A DNA stretch of 64,000 nucleotides from Bagarius yarrelli (Eukaryota; Chordata; Actinopteri; Siluriformes; Sisoridae). Of the stretch, positions 9,673 to 22,806 are shown piece after piece. The translations under genes and the position numbers were made by a program. Position 1 is the stretch's first letter, and each line of letters starts with the position of its first letter. Under the pieces are notes generated by a model. The model saw nothing but the letters and a program-made list of their open reading frames with translations, was not told the DNA's origin and made no database searches. The DNA lies in the NCBI GenBank assembly GCA_005784505.1, contig VCAZ01000099.1:472501-536500 (forward strand), read 5' to 3'.

Positions 9673-12600
9673 GTTTGTTCATTCAGCTAAGCGATCAGTC
9701 ACTTTAGGATGACTGGTTCTCCAAAAAAAGTTTATTTCTGAGGCGTGTTTTTTTTTTCGTGGTTTAAAAGTTAAAAGGTCCCATGTGTTTTGTACGCTGT
9801 GTTTGTACTTTGAGTCCAGTTTCTGGATCAGTGTTTGCATATTTCATCTTCTATATGTGTTTGTAGGTACGAAAGAGACAGCCGATGCTTTTGATTTGAA
9901 AAATGAAGTCAAATGTTCTGGTTTAATTTGCTTAACAGTAAATGGAAATGAGTGGTAGCCACGCTGGCTCTTATGGATAGATTTTGTCTATAAAATGCCT
10001 GTGCGTGAATGTTGTAAATGATAAGCTGTCATCTAAAGGCACCATCTTGGCAGGATCACAGTGGACATTTTTGTATGTTAGCCAACTATAGCATTTAGCT
10101 GTGCTGTGAAATTGAATAGGGGGGCTGCTAAAACCATTTTACAGCAGATTGAGGCTGTGCACCATTTTTAAAAAAAAAAAAACCCCAAAAACTAAAACTA
10201 AATATCACTGGAGGGCATTTAAGAAGATGGAGTCTGACAACAGATCACCTGAGATTGCCTTCCAGATGAAGTTTCAAGCTAGTGTAAAACTTGGCCTGTG
10301 TGAAGTATCTCTTGGGAATGTGCCAGTGGTCAAAAGCAGCATAGTTCTCACATGAGCCCTATGATCCTATAATCCCTTTTCTCTCAGTCTGGCTTCTACC
10401 TGCCAGACACATGGATCTGCAGTGAGAGAAAATCGCAGCAACTGGTTCGACTTCTAATGCTCTTGTCTTAAATCTAGCCTGGATTTACTCGTGTGTAAGA
10501 GTGAACGCAGGCCATGACACAAATGGCCCTTCCAAGGACAGGATCTCATTCTGTTAATGCATTTTGCAGTTGCCTACCCCGAGTCTCGCAGAAAGAAATG
10601 TGCGAAAGAATGAACTTTGTTACTAGATAAAAATAAGTGTTCAGTCACATCATCAACATTCAACTTGGCATTAGGAGTTTATTGCTGGCAACTGTTTTCA
10701 AGGAAACTTATCACTATATATCAGTTTTTAGGTCATCCATATTAATGCTATCATTAATTAAGTACTACCAGTCACATGTACAAACATGCCAACATGCCAC
10801 GCTCACCCTGAGCAGGTGGAGGTAGCTAAAAACAAATTTTGACAGATTGTTCTGTAACTGCTCATAATTAATTTTACAGCCCGCTTAGCCCCTCCCTTCA
10901 GTCCTGGGAGGCTTCTGACAGCCGGCATGACACGGCACAGCAGGCTCCATGGGGCCAATTAATGTCCAGGCTTCTCTCAGCACCCACCCCCACAATGCTA
11001 ATTCAGATTCAGTGGGGATGAATAGCTGCAGCATGCGTTATTATTATTATTATTTTTTTTTTTTGGGATATCCGTTTATGTGGCTTGTAAAGCTGGTCTG
11101 TGTCAGCTCAAAGGTCAAACCTAAAATGTCAGAATCGGGAGGGATCAAAGGTCACACGATATCCATTTAGCCCAATGTAAACCTTTGTGCTGGTGTCAAG
11201 GTGCCTATTGATTGATGAGGTGAAACGGTGATCGATCACTCGCAGGTAGGCAAACACGCTAGCGTGTGTGAGTGTGTGTACCCGCTCGTTCGGTCAAACG
11301 TTCACCCTACAATTCCTACAATTGCCCTCCCGTTTACTCTCATTCACACTTACACACTTGCACACGCTACTCGTGTATTTAATCAAAGATGATGGACGTG
11401 CGAAATCTTAAAACGTGTTAAAGGCAGGATCCACGTACCAAGTTCATTGTGTCTTTCAACCACCACCACCACCGACCCCCACCCTCCTCATCACTCAGTC
11501 ATTAGTGACTGATCAGATAAACAATTGAAGGCTTCAAGGGAAGGCTGAACCCTAATGAACAGCTTTCTTATGAGCGACCGTCTCTAAAAATGAAGTTAAT
11601 TTGCCCTAATATGCTGAACTATTATTAGGTGATAGCTGTAAGGCTCTGGGCTGGGATCCAGTGATAAGTGTTTGTAATGAGGAAATCTAAAGGCTTCACT
11701 GGGTCAGATAATTGCATGGAATGGAACCTCCTCACCCTGTGCCTTTTTAACCCCAAAGAATGTGATGCACCTTTAAAGGCAGAGACAACCAAGATGAGAG
11801 GTTAAGAGATGGATGATTTTTTTTTTTTTTTTCATGTAGAAAATCTAATTACGATGCACTTTGTCCGTATTTGTCCATAACTGTATTCTCTAAATGTACT
11901 GGAAGGAAACATGGCAGGTTTAAGAGGTTATTCAATTTATAGATGCAGTTTATTTCTAATAATACTTTTTTTTAATTTATACTAAGCCAAACAGCTGATG
12001 TCAGCACACTGAGCTTCTTTGTATTCTTGGAAATCCTTCCTGTTTTATATTCATGCAAATCTGGTTAGAGTCTTAAAATAGTAGGCTGAAAGAAGTGTGC
12101 TAAATACTCTGAGTAATCATCCTAATTAAATGCACGTTTAGAGACTTCGAGGAGAGAGAGGGAAAAAAAAAGATCATCCTATTTTCTTGCCTCAAATGGC
12201 TGTGACTGCCTAATTGGGATTATTAGGAGGATTCTAAATAATTTCCTGCTTAATTATCAGTCTTTGTGTGCACCAGGAAGTAATTTGTTTGTATCATTTG
12301 CCTTGGATGCGTAAAGATGAGCCAACCGGGTGGAACTGTTTCAGTGTCGTAACTAAAGGATCTAAGGAAATTTGGGGTTTAAAAAAAATGAGCTGTCTCA
12401 TTACCGAACTCGGGAGGATCCTTGGGTCAAATCTGGTAAAAAAAACCAAAAAAAAACATTAGAGCGGACAGACATCCAGCTGTGCAGAGAGCACACCTGT
12501 TGTGCCTCAATCACTCCTTCAGTAAGATCAGGTTTACAGTGTCAGATGCCTGACTGAATGAGTGTTGTCGAGTCGATGGAACTCCGTCAGCGCTTGTCTT

Positions 12601-14704
12601 TAAACCTTGGCCCTGGGCTAACCTTGTTACTGTGCCAGGCATCCCCCAGCGTTCCTTCGCTTAATTAACCAGCAGTTGACCTTGTAATGGAGCTCTTCTT
12701 ATCAGCATAAGCACTCAGTGCCTACCCAAATGCACTATCTCTACTTGTCTAATGAGTGCAAGAGAGAGCGAAAAAGAGAAAGACGGGAGATGTGTATTAT
12801 CAAGAGAGACTTAAGGCTTTTTGGCTTTGGTGCCAAAGTTATGATGAGCAGATGTGTTTGTCGGCTTAGTCCAGTGTCTCTGAAAGAATCTGAAATTGTC
12901 CAGATTAACCGCCTTCTACTGAAACCCCCACAGCGGAGTACACATCAGAGTGTTATCTGAGACACTATTCATTGCATGGCTGATGGATGATCTGCTGAGG
13001 ATTAGATGTGCACCACCATCGTCCTCACCAGGGGAAATATGTCCTCAGAGTATAAAACGGGGCCAAGTTTCAGTCCAACTATGTTTCCCTTCAAAGAATA
13101 GAAGGTAGATCTCTGTAATGAGCCGAGAACGTGGCTCAGCGCCAGACCTTTTCTATGTGCCCGGCTTCAAACTTGCTACTTTATGCTATATATGATGCCT
13201 TTGTGTTTGTCTGAAACCGAAACGTTACCTCATCAGTGGAAATCACTTGAGGGGTTAGCGATGGAGCGGCCAGACTATTGCCACTACCTCTGACATTTCT
13301 CTTCTCAAGAGCAGGAGCGGAGAGAAATAATGAACTGGTATGAGATCCTGGCAAAGGATCAGCAGATAATGTCTACAAGCCCCATTTGGATCCAGGCGAA
13401 GAAAATCTTTTTGTCATTATTTTCCCTGACATATTGTTCTGGCAAGGCACTTAGTTCTTAGCTCACCTTTATTTTACTAGCTTGATTTTGCGAATGTAAC
13501 TGTGGTGGAACAGTGCGAGTGAACAGTGCGAGAGGCTCTAGGGAACAGTGCGAGTGGACTTCCGTCTGGATTTTTATTGCTCTATTGGGCCCACATTAAA
13601 ACCTGTGTTAAACTACAGAGAACCAGCATCCAGTTGGGAAACGCAAACCTAAGGGCCTTCTGTGCATGCCGTAAGGCCGGGTAGCAGAAATCTGGAGGAA
13701 TGTAGCATTAAAGCATGCAAGAGGAATACTGTCATGGAAAAGGTTACTGGGTGGGTGATTGATATGAGCTCTGTGTCTTTAAAAGGTGATCAGGTAATTA
13801 TGCAAACCCTGGACAAAAGAAGAAGATTCTTCACTTCAATGAACAAATAGCCATTGTAGGTTCTGCTAAAGTTTCTCACCCGGTGAGCCTTAATTCCTCA
13901 CACCCTCTTTATACTCTCTTCACTTTCAGCATCAAGGAGCTAAAAAGGGGAAATTGTTTTGCAGATGTGCAGCTCAGGGGGGATTCTTTGTGGCTTTGAA
14001 CAATGGAAAGAGGAGGAGGAGCCATTTATAAGGACGGGGTAAGGGTCTTTACGACCCTCCCCTCTTAAGGAAAACCAAAGAGATTAGGAAATAATCCCTA
14101 CCAGCTAAACAGACTTCCAGAGAGCCATAATTTGATCCATGAGACAAATCTTTTTCAAGCATCCAGTGTGTGAATTCAGGGCTAAAATAAAGCAGATCAG
14201 GGCTTTGATTTGGGTTTCACAATATGATTTCCCATCTGTCATGTCCTGGTCAGCTTCAAAATTTTCAAGAAGAGATCCCTTCTTCCCTACTTATGTGCGA
14301 TAGGGAAAAACATTTAACATATGGCTTAAGTATAGTCCTAAAGGTATGGATTTAGGACCATTTGGTGGCAGTCTTGATAGAGACTTTTTTGCTAGGGTTA
14401 CAGATATATCTGTTTTGAATATAAGGAATCCCAGGTAAAGGCTGTGAGTATTTCTTTTCATATTTTGATGTTTATGTAAAACCTTTTAGACAAACATACC
14501 AAAAAAAAAAAAAAAAAAAATGTCGGAAATGTTTTTAATGAGGTAATAAATGCACCTTTGTGGACATCTCCAAAAAACAGACCTTAGCACCATTTCCCGC
14601 TTCCAAATATTTATATTGTGTTGTAAAATCTGCTCTAGGACTTCGTTCCACCCCTCTAGTGTTCCACTTATTCCTGTAAGCCACTTCAGTGTTTCTGTTG
14701 CTCA

Positions 14705-14903
14705 TCTGCTCTCCCCCTCTCTCTCTCCCTCTCTCTCTCTCTCTCCGAGACTTTCTCACTCTTTGTCTCTCTCTCTTTCTCTCTCTGCCCCCTGTCTCTT
14801 TCCCTCTCTCTGTCTCTTTCTCTCTGTCTCTGTGTCTTTCTCTCTCTGTCTCTCTCTTTCTCTCGCTGTGTGTTTCTCTCTTTGTCTCCCCCCTCTCTGT
14901 CAT

Positions 14904-14957
<54 letters not shown>

Positions 14958-15148
14958 AGACTTTCTCACTCTTTGTCTCTCTCTCTTTCTCTCTCTGCCC
15001 CCTGTCTCTTTCCCTCTCTCTGTCTCTTTCTCTCTGTCTCTCTGTGTCTTTCTCTCTCTGTCCCCCTCTTTCTTTCTCTCTGTCTCTCTCTTTCTCTCGC
15101 TGTGTGTTTCTCTCTTTGTCTCCCCCCTCTCTGTCATTGTCTCTCTCT

Positions 15149-15202
<54 letters not shown>

Positions 15203-15451
15203 TCTGACTTTCTCACTCTTTGTCTCTCTCTCTTTCTCTCTCTGCACCCTGGTCCTTTCCCTCTAACTGTCTGTAGTTTGTGAAGTTGTGTTTGTTTGAT
15301 ATATTTTTTCTTTTTTTTCCCTCTATCTGTCTCCTCTGTTTTTCTCTGTCTCTCTGTGTCTTTCTCTCTCTGTCCCCCTCTTTCTTTCTCTCTGTCTCTC
15401 TCTTTCTCTCGCTGTGTGTTTCTCTCTTTGTCTCCCCCCTCTCTGTCATTG

Positions 15452-15501
<50 letters not shown>

Positions 15502-15578
15502 ACTTTCTCACCCTTTGTCTCTCTCTCTTTCTCTCTGTCTCTGTCTTTCCCCCTCTCTGTGTCTTTCTCTCTCTGTTC

Positions 15579-15612
<34 letters not shown>

Positions 15613-15632
15613 CTCTCTCTCTCTCTCGGAAT
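14705..15632. repeat. Long CT-rich tract with higher-order duplication
   Basis: About 930 bp of almost pure pyrimidine on the + strand. It is not uniform. The marker 'gactttctcactctttgtct' or a near copy occurs at 14749, 14959, 15206 and 15501, and 'tctcccccctctctgtcatt' at about 14885, 15119 and 15431, showing segmental duplication of 210-295 bp blocks. Long open frames in all directions here (up to 238 codons of Ser/Leu or Arg/Glu) are repeat artefacts. Confidence 0.95.
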
Positions 15633-16005
15633 TGCCCATCCACCATAAATTTATGATCCCATTTAATTCCCATTCGGGCCAATACCATCCTAGAGTCTGG
15701 CCATTTATTTTGATTCTACACGGTGTCTTTATAGAGATGGCCTGGGTGGCATGCAGTAAAACACAGGAGGAAAAGGAGCAGGCAGGAACCAGGAACAGGA
15801 AAAGGGTTTGTGGGGGGTTCATCTATAAATGGGATTTCTGCTCATGCTGTTTTGTAAATAGGTTTTATGTGCAGCGTCTGTGCCCTTTTTTACCCACAAA
15901 TCTTCGAAAGAAGGAAAGAACACTGGGAAGAGATGGAATGAACGGAACATGTTGTTTGGTTGTTGATATTAAGTAGGCAATTAAAGAGGTTTGGTATAAA
16001 AGCAC

Positions 16006-16031
16006 CACACACACACACACACACACACACA
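16006..16031. repeat. (CA)n microsatellite
   Basis: Uninterrupted CA run within intron 1. Confidence 0.97.
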
Positions 16032-16510
16032 GTCTTAAAGCGACATCTGTAATCACACACGCAGGCTCGCCTTGAGATGTAACCCAAATTACTAAGCTTT
16101 TTTTCCAGACCGTGACATTTAAAAAAGTGTCCCCTAATAAGTGTGGCCTGGTTTTGTAATCTTCTGCTTAAGCTCTGGAAACTTTGTGCTGCTACAACAG
16201 TGTTTTTCATACATGTACAGTATACACTGTTCCAGCTTTCCATCTATAATAACCCCCACACTTGTTAGCTAAGAAAGTCTGGGGTACAGTCAGTCTTCCA
16301 GTCTTCCATGCCTAACTCATGTGCAGGACACTTAAGGGTATTTTACACCAACCCTGGCAAATTAATCTCTTGATAGAGCTTTAATTGTAAATTTCCCACA
16401 TGGGATGAATAAATTATCTGTCTATCTGGTTTCCAAAACAAAAGACAACTCTACATTGAACAAATCAAGCATTGCTAATTGATAGATTTATGAAGCATTT
16501 GTGCACCTTT

Positions 16511-16690
16511 GGGAGGAGGTGGCTGAGTGGTTAAGGTGTTGGACTGCTAATTGGAAGATCAGGGTGCAACTAAGTTCCCACTGTTGGGCCTCTAAACAAG
16601 GCCCTTAACCTCCAAATGCTCAGATGTATCAAAGAGATAAATGTAAATCCCTCTGGATAAGAGGGCGTCTGCCAAATGCCGTAAACGTAC
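16511..16690 (+). mobile_element. tRNA-derived SINE (family A), near full length
   Basis: Begins 'gggaggaggtggctgagtgg' then 'ttaaggtgttggactgctaa', with the B-box region partly lost ('agatcagggtgcaac'). It continues 'cactgttgggcctctaaaca' and 'gagataaatgtaaatccctc', ending in 'gcgtctgccaaatgccgtaa'. This is one of the best copies for defining the family. Confidence 0.88.
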
Positions 16691-18978
16691 AATTCCGGAA
16701 AAAAGTATTTTTTTATTACTTGTGTTAAGATTTATAGGATTTATAAATCCTCAGCTGATGACAGATGTTTCTCCAAAACGTTTTCTTTTTTCTTTTTTTT
16801 TAACTTTGTCTAGTTTAACCTCTTATTTTAATAATTCCTGTTTTCAGCTATTTCTCTTCAGACTGCACCACAAGCCAAAGTTACATATTTAAAGGAAGGT
16901 GCTAACTGCACTTTTCCGTATATTTGAGCTCTCACAGATGCACTAGCGAGCATGGGCTGTTATACTCCTTAGTAAGAAGAATTCCAAATTTGGACTTGTT
17001 TGCATTTTTCCTTTTGTGCATTTTGTATGCCAGCTGTGATATTTACACAGCCCACAGAAAGTCAAGGTTCAAATCAATCTTCATTCCATCCTCATACCTG
17101 TGCGAATAACAGACATTAGCTGCCGAGCTAACTTTAGTTTTTATAGTCTGGAAGCGGTGTGAGGAATTCTTCCACCGCACAAACCTAACGCACTTGACCT
17201 TGGGTGTAAAATAAAGGCATGTTTAATTACTCTCATCAGATAGAACTAGTAACGTTCCCTGGCACACAGACATTAGCAAAAGCAAGTGAATTTTTCACAC
17301 AGGAGTTCCTGATGAGCATGATTACCCGGTAATTGAATAAATGTGTTTTTCCTTGATTTGTGTTTTTTTTTTTTACTAAAGCTTGATGTATAAGGAGTTA
17401 TGAAGAGACTTGGCAGACAACAGGGTAAAGAGGAGGAGAGAGATAAAAAAAACCCCAACCAGGGCAAGTTCACTCCTCCGCTTTCCGTCCTCTTGAGTTT
17501 TAACAGCTCTCCTCCGTAATGGCCTTCATAGACCTAATGCTGAGTGTGCTCATTAGAGGTGGATCTCTCAGTGTTTGTGCTGACTGAGCCATTGAAATCT
17601 TAACTTATCACTGGGCTTTTTTTTCTCTCAAATCCCCGTTCCCATTTGAACATGCTTCATGTAAACACTCTCTCGGGAATGAGCTCATGTGCTTTAAGTA
17701 CAGGGTGCCAGAACCTTCTCAAGACGTTCTTAATGTTATTCCTTCTCAGGGTTTGGAGCATTCCATCCGTATGACGCCAAGTCCGTAGACATAATAAATT
17801 AGTGGTGATTGCATCACGAGGAATTGCAGATGTAGCAGAGCTTGGTTAATTTGTTTATGTTTACCTCCCCTTAATGCTGCTCTCTAAATGCCTCTGGCTT
17901 TTAGACTAAAGTCAAATTATTTACGGGAACATAGGGTGGGATTTTACAGCCGTTTTATCCAAGCTAGTCATTGGCAAAGTTCACCCACAAGCTTATTCTG
18001 TGGGAGGGAAAAACGCTACCTTGTGCTACCTCCAGAATATATAGTCTCTTTATTCCTTACGTGTGAGCTACCACATGCTTATAATCGGCTAGTGTCCCTC
18101 AGATTAAAATTGATGCCAGCCATTTCACCCAGAACTCCTTGCTACAAATAGCTATTGTATTGTCCAAGTTTCAATTCATAACCTGCTGTTGGACCGGAGT
18201 CCAAGTGACTTATCCTTGTTTTGGCAAATTTTCCTGGTTTCCAAATGTCCAGTGCCATTGACAAGCGATCTTATTAAGAAGGGACACCAGCAAGAACAAC
18301 ACCAAGCTGGGTCTGTCTTTTTTTATTTCATTTAAACTAAGTGTCCTAATCAAGGATCTGGTCAAAGATCAAAAAATTCCCTGCAAACCAAATTTTTTAC
18401 AGGCAAACGGGGCTGTTTTTATTAAGCGTATCAGTGTAGCATTGTTTTTTGGTCAATATCTGTCAGGAAATGATGAAATAATTGTGTCAGATGGTGTTAA
18501 CTAAAGAAGATGAGTTTCTAGTCCTAGTCCTAGTCCTGCATAGCCATAGCTATAGTCTGATGGCAAAAGGTTTGGAAAATTTTGGCCGCTTCAAATGACT
18601 AAGGCTTGCACAAGAGGACTTTTGACTGACGAGTAAAGCAACCATTAAATGATGTAAGATGTTACCACAAAACGCTTACTTCTTTGATCAGACTGCTTTG
18701 GGTTGTTTCCAGGTGGACCGTTAAACAACCGTTTACGTCTTCCAGAAATCCTGTTCACATTATCAGAGGACGACTTTGAAACTTCTAAAGTGTTTTCAGT
18801 GTAATGTACCGAATGCATCAAACTTTCAGCCAGCGTCTCGTGGGTGTGACGTCTGAGGCATAAGACTACGGGGCACCTGACCATGCCCCTATGGTAACCT
18901 GTACTAAACCACTTCTGGAAAGGTTTACACTAAATTCTGTAGTGTTGCTGTGTGGACAGCTTATTTAGCCATAATAGT

Positions 18979-19228
18979 ATGAGGTGGTTTGGACATGTAC
19001 AAAGAGGGGATAGTGAATATATTGGTAGGAGGATGTTAGAAATAAACCTACCAGGCAGGAGGCAAAGAGGAAGACCAAAGTGGAGGTATTTGGATGCGAT
19101 AAACGAGGACATGAAGTTAGTGGGTGTGAGTGAAGAGGATGTAGAGAATAGGGTAAAGTGGAGACAGATGATTCACTGTGGCGACCCATAATAGGTAACA
19201 GCCGAAAGGAGAAGAGGAAGAATTATTA
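18979..19228 (+). mobile_element. LINE 3' end (reverse transcriptase C-terminus)
   Basis: Open frame encoding RWFGHVQRGDSEYIGRRMLE, then LPGRRQRGRPKWRYLDAINE, then a tail with VGVSEEDVENRVKWRQMIHC and GDP before a stop. This is the conserved C-terminus of fish non-LTR retrotransposon ORF2. The 3' end, 'cagccgaaaggagaagagga', is the usual short tail. The insertion is heavily 5'-truncated, as expected of target-primed reverse transcription. It is the same family as the copy at 30759-31142. Confidence 0.85.
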
Positions 19229-19244
19229 AGTATTAGTAAGTTCA

Positions 19245-19480
19245 GTCACTAAAATCAGGTGAGGAGGTCTGGGGTGCAGTCGGTGGTCCAGTTTATCCGA
19301 ATGGTGTGCAGGGCACGCCAACCCAAACAGTGGTTTTGTGCACAGGGGTATTGTCATGCTGGAACAGTGTTTGAGTCTCTTAGATCCAGTGAAGAGACAT
19401 CTCAATGCTGAAGCATAAAGAGACATCAGTTATGAGTGTGCTGGTAAGGTGTTCACATACTTTTGGCCATAAAGTGTACG
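19245..19480 (-). mobile_element. Tc1-like transposase remnant
   Basis: On the minus strand one frame gives LFQHDNTPVHK, the block holding the second catalytic Asp of Tc1-like DD34E transposases, and another gives LDHRLHPRPPHL, the block that follows the catalytic Glu region. Frames are shifted and interrupted, so it is dead. The terminal part 'cacatacttttggccataaa' is a recurrent end in this family. It directly follows the LINE tail. Confidence 0.75.
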
Positions 19481-20272
19481 ATCGCTGATGTCAAATATTG
19501 ATATAAGGCTCAGGATTTATTGCTAGTAGACATTTTGATTTTTTCGTCTTGCAGTCAGGGCAGGTTGTGTTTGCACACCTTCTTGTGTAATATGTAGGCA
19601 GGGTCGGGAGTGGAAGTCCAGGAATAGATAGATTACAGTCCATTCTTTTGTGAGGCGGTATCAGCATTGTGGACACTAAGAACACAGGTAATCCTCTTGT
19701 CAACCCAGCCTGACATCGTTTTTAATCATCAGGGGCTGCTCTGATTGGCTGAGCCCAGCAGCAGGATACTGTCATGGCACACTGCAGTCGATATGGTCAA
19801 TGCCTGAAGGTGAGATGTGGGTCAGAAGATTTTCCATAAGAGCGAAAAACCACCAGACACAGTTGTATGCATTGTTCCAAAAGTGCCTTCAAAGTGGGCA
19901 TTGACTCTCAGCCAAAACCACGTAATATTACTCACAGGTTTGTCTGTGAATGGAGCTCAGCTGTCGCGTATTTTTGTGTGCATCCATGTAAGATTATTTA
20001 CATGTTGGTGTTCTTTTACACAAAGAGTCTGCAGGGTGAGGTATGCCAAACTGCTGCGGTTTTCATTTTTTTAGTGGTTGATACTTCATCCCGTGTAATG
20101 TTTACACCTCGTCCTAACGCCAAGGCAAACTGTTGGGAGAACTGAGGCGTCCTGCTTTTTCTGAGGATGGTTTGAAGTGGATTGGTAGACCACCAGCTTT
20201 GCTACACAGACAACCCTGCTCTCAGCTTGTGCACCGTGGAGAAAACTTCATGGCTTTCATGTGGGCACACAT

Positions 20273-20296
20273 GCACACACACACACACACACCACA
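20273..20296. repeat. (CA)n microsatellite
   Basis: Short CA run with one interruption. Confidence 0.9.
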
Positions 20297-21208
20297 CAGA
20301 TATAATGGATAAACCTGTCGGTGAAGAGGAGAGAGGGGGTGGATGCACTCATGTGGTCCTAAGAGGTGCCGATAAAATACTCATATTCACTCATGTTTGG
20401 ACCTGAGCATGTCTATGGCTTCCTGTATCCTGTTCCACCTACCATATCCTGCCTGTTACCTTTATGTGTGTATATCCGTTAGCTAGTAAAATGTATTTAA
20501 TGATACACATATTTATTTAATTACATTTTGTATTTTCTAGGCTTTATATGCTGCAAAAATAATCTGTTACAATTACAAGTAAACAGTTATTTTTACGACA
20601 ATTGAAAAAGTTTTCAAGTGTGTGTGTGTGTTTGTATTCGTACAAGATAATTGCAAGATAATTTCTTAAATCATTTGACTAATTGTTTTACCAAATAACA
20701 AAAAATGCATCAATCAATTTAGTAAAAGGAACAAATTCTCTACCAGTATTTTCCGAGCGACGTTCCTCTTTAAGCAGTTCCACAGCATGATCCTACCATC
20801 AGCAAACTTCGCTGTATGCTTTCTGTTATATTTGTGCCACATATAATGCATTTACTTTTGGCCTAGATAGTTAATCTTGATGTCATCTGACAGAATACCA
20901 TTTTTCCACATCGTAACTGGGTCACTCAGACTTTGCGGTAAAGACCAGACATGTTTTTTTTTCGGGTTCTGTTTGAGTAATGTATTTGCCACCCTTTTGT
21001 ATACCTTGGTGTTACAGACAAATTGCATGACAATGTAACGCTGCAATATTGCTTCAGATTTGTGATTCAATAATCAATTACGTTCCAGTTGAGTTCTGAC
21101 AACAAAATGTTATTTTGTACCCTTATCCTAATTTTCGAGGTTGTATAAATGTAAACTTTTTTTAGGTTTACAACCTGACCAACAGTGGGAAAAAAAAACC
21201 CACCACTA

Positions 21209-21232
21209 TTTATATATATATATATATATATG
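21209..21232. repeat. (TA)n microsatellite
   Basis: Uninterrupted TA run. Confidence 0.95.
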
Positions 21233-21525
21233 AGGACTGGACAATTAATCGAATAGTTATCCAAACCACATTTAAGAACTTCTAACCAACATAATTTTCC
21301 AATATTTAGGTTTTTTTAATCCTTTTTTACAATGTACTACCATCTGATCCAGTCAGTGCCACAAGCAAAGTGGCGGAGAGCTCAAAAATCAAGACTGACC
21401 AACAGGAAGAGCTTGTACTATAAAAAATGCAAGGAACTATAAGGGTTAAATAAATTATTTATTTATTTCCTTATCGAGGTAAAATGTTCAATTAATCGAG
21501 ATTTTAAGGTCATATCACCTACTGC

Positions 21526-21535
21526 TTATATATAT

Positions 21536-21585
<50 letters not shown>

Positions 21586-21595
21586 ATATATATAT
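21526..21595. repeat. (TA)n microsatellite with phase breaks
   Basis: About 70 bp of TA with two phase breaks. It lies immediately before the 103-bp tandem repeat. Confidence 0.95.
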
Positions 21596-21639
21596 GCTAA
21601 AGATACAGTTTAATTCCAATAATTAGGTTTATAAGTATG

Positions 21640-22265
21640 AATAAAAATAATAAATATTGTTATTAGAACATTTAACTCAGAGGATGTTTCATCTAACAGT
21701 TATTTTATTGTATTGGAAACTTTTAGCATTTTTGTTATATAAATAAATAAATAAATATATTGTAATTAGAACATTTAATTCCGAGGACGTTTTCAGCTTA
21801 GTTATTTTATTGTATTGGAAACTTTTTAGCATTTTGTTATATAAATAATAAATAAAATATATTGTAATTAGAACATTTAACTTCCGAGGACGTTTCAGCT
21901 TAGTTATTTTATTGTATTGGAAACTTTTAGCATTTTGTTATATAAATAAATAAATAATATATATATATTTTTTAGAACATTTAACTCCAAGGACGTTCCA
22001 TCTATCAATTATCTCATCGTATTAGGGAACTTTTTAGCATTCTGTTTTATAAAGAAATATAAATATATATAATATATATAATATAATGTTTTATAGAACA
22101 TTTAACTCCAAGGACATACCATCTATTAGTTATCCTAATGTTTTGGGAACTTTTTACTATCTTATTGTATAAATAAATAATATATGTATATTGTTATTAG
22201 AACATGTAACTCCGAGGACGATCTCGTTGCTTTGGGAACGTTTTAGCATCCTGTTATTTCAAACA
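21640..22265. repeat. AT-rich tandem repeat, unit about 103 bp, 6 copies
   Basis: The phrase 'ttagaacatttaactccgag' or a near copy recurs at about 21663, 21766, 21868, 21972, 22093 and 22197, giving spacings of 103, 102, 104, 121 and 104. Each unit continues with 'gacgtt...cagcttagttatttta', 'ttgtattggaaactttttag' and 'cattttgttatataaataaa'. The three left copies are closest to each other; the right copies are more diverged. It is a small local satellite, with no coding capacity. Confidence 0.9.
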
Positions 22266-22755
22266 TTTCTAGAATTTTCCATTAGCTTCCCACAAACCGT
22301 TCCAAAAGTGTAGAAACTTCAATACTGAATTTCGCTGAACGTGTTCTCTGTTGTCTGAGGTAAATATTCGTTCCAGAAAATGTGACAGTGAAAATAATGC
22401 TGCACAGTTAGAAAGTAGTTATGTCTAATGATGTCTAATTAAAAGGTCATTTCAGCCTTGTTACGGAATTGATTTTCATCTGGGTAAACATGGCTCCTGC
22501 AGAAGAGGTTCAAATAAATTCAATTTTCTGCAAATTATCTGCAGATGGATTGCTAACATTAATAACGGTAATTGTAAATACGCATGTGTGTATGAGATCC
22601 AGTGCATGCTGGGCGTATATAGGATGCATCTTTCTTCCTACCTTGAATACATGAGTGCCTATTTTTTGGCATTTATTCATGTTGTCTGTGTGTGTGTGCT
22701 TGTAAGCATGTGCCTCTGAATGTGCAAAGCTTTTTGCGCTTGTGTTTGGGTGAGT

Positions 22756-22788
<33 letters not shown>

Positions 22789-22806
22789 CTGCATGCATGC
22801 AGGCAT
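22756..22806. repeat. (GT)n microsatellite ending in a perfect palindrome
   Basis: A GT run to about 22788 is followed by a 20-base perfect palindrome centred on 'gcatgcatgc' (22786-22805). Confidence 0.9.

Noticed and set aside
14535..15266. Open frames of up to 238 codons on both strands
   Set aside because: They are Ser/Leu or Arg/Glu strings made by the CT-rich tract. All frames stay open because the repeat has no stop codons.
16511..16600. tRNA gene
   Set aside because: The A- and B-box-like sequences belong to SINE heads. No cloverleaf with intact anticodon arm and acceptor stem is evident, here or in the other SINE copies.
18765..18785. 'gaggacgactttgaaac' as the start of the Robo Ig2 exon (resembles DDF)
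   Set aside because: It lies upstream of exon 2 and the following residues do not match.
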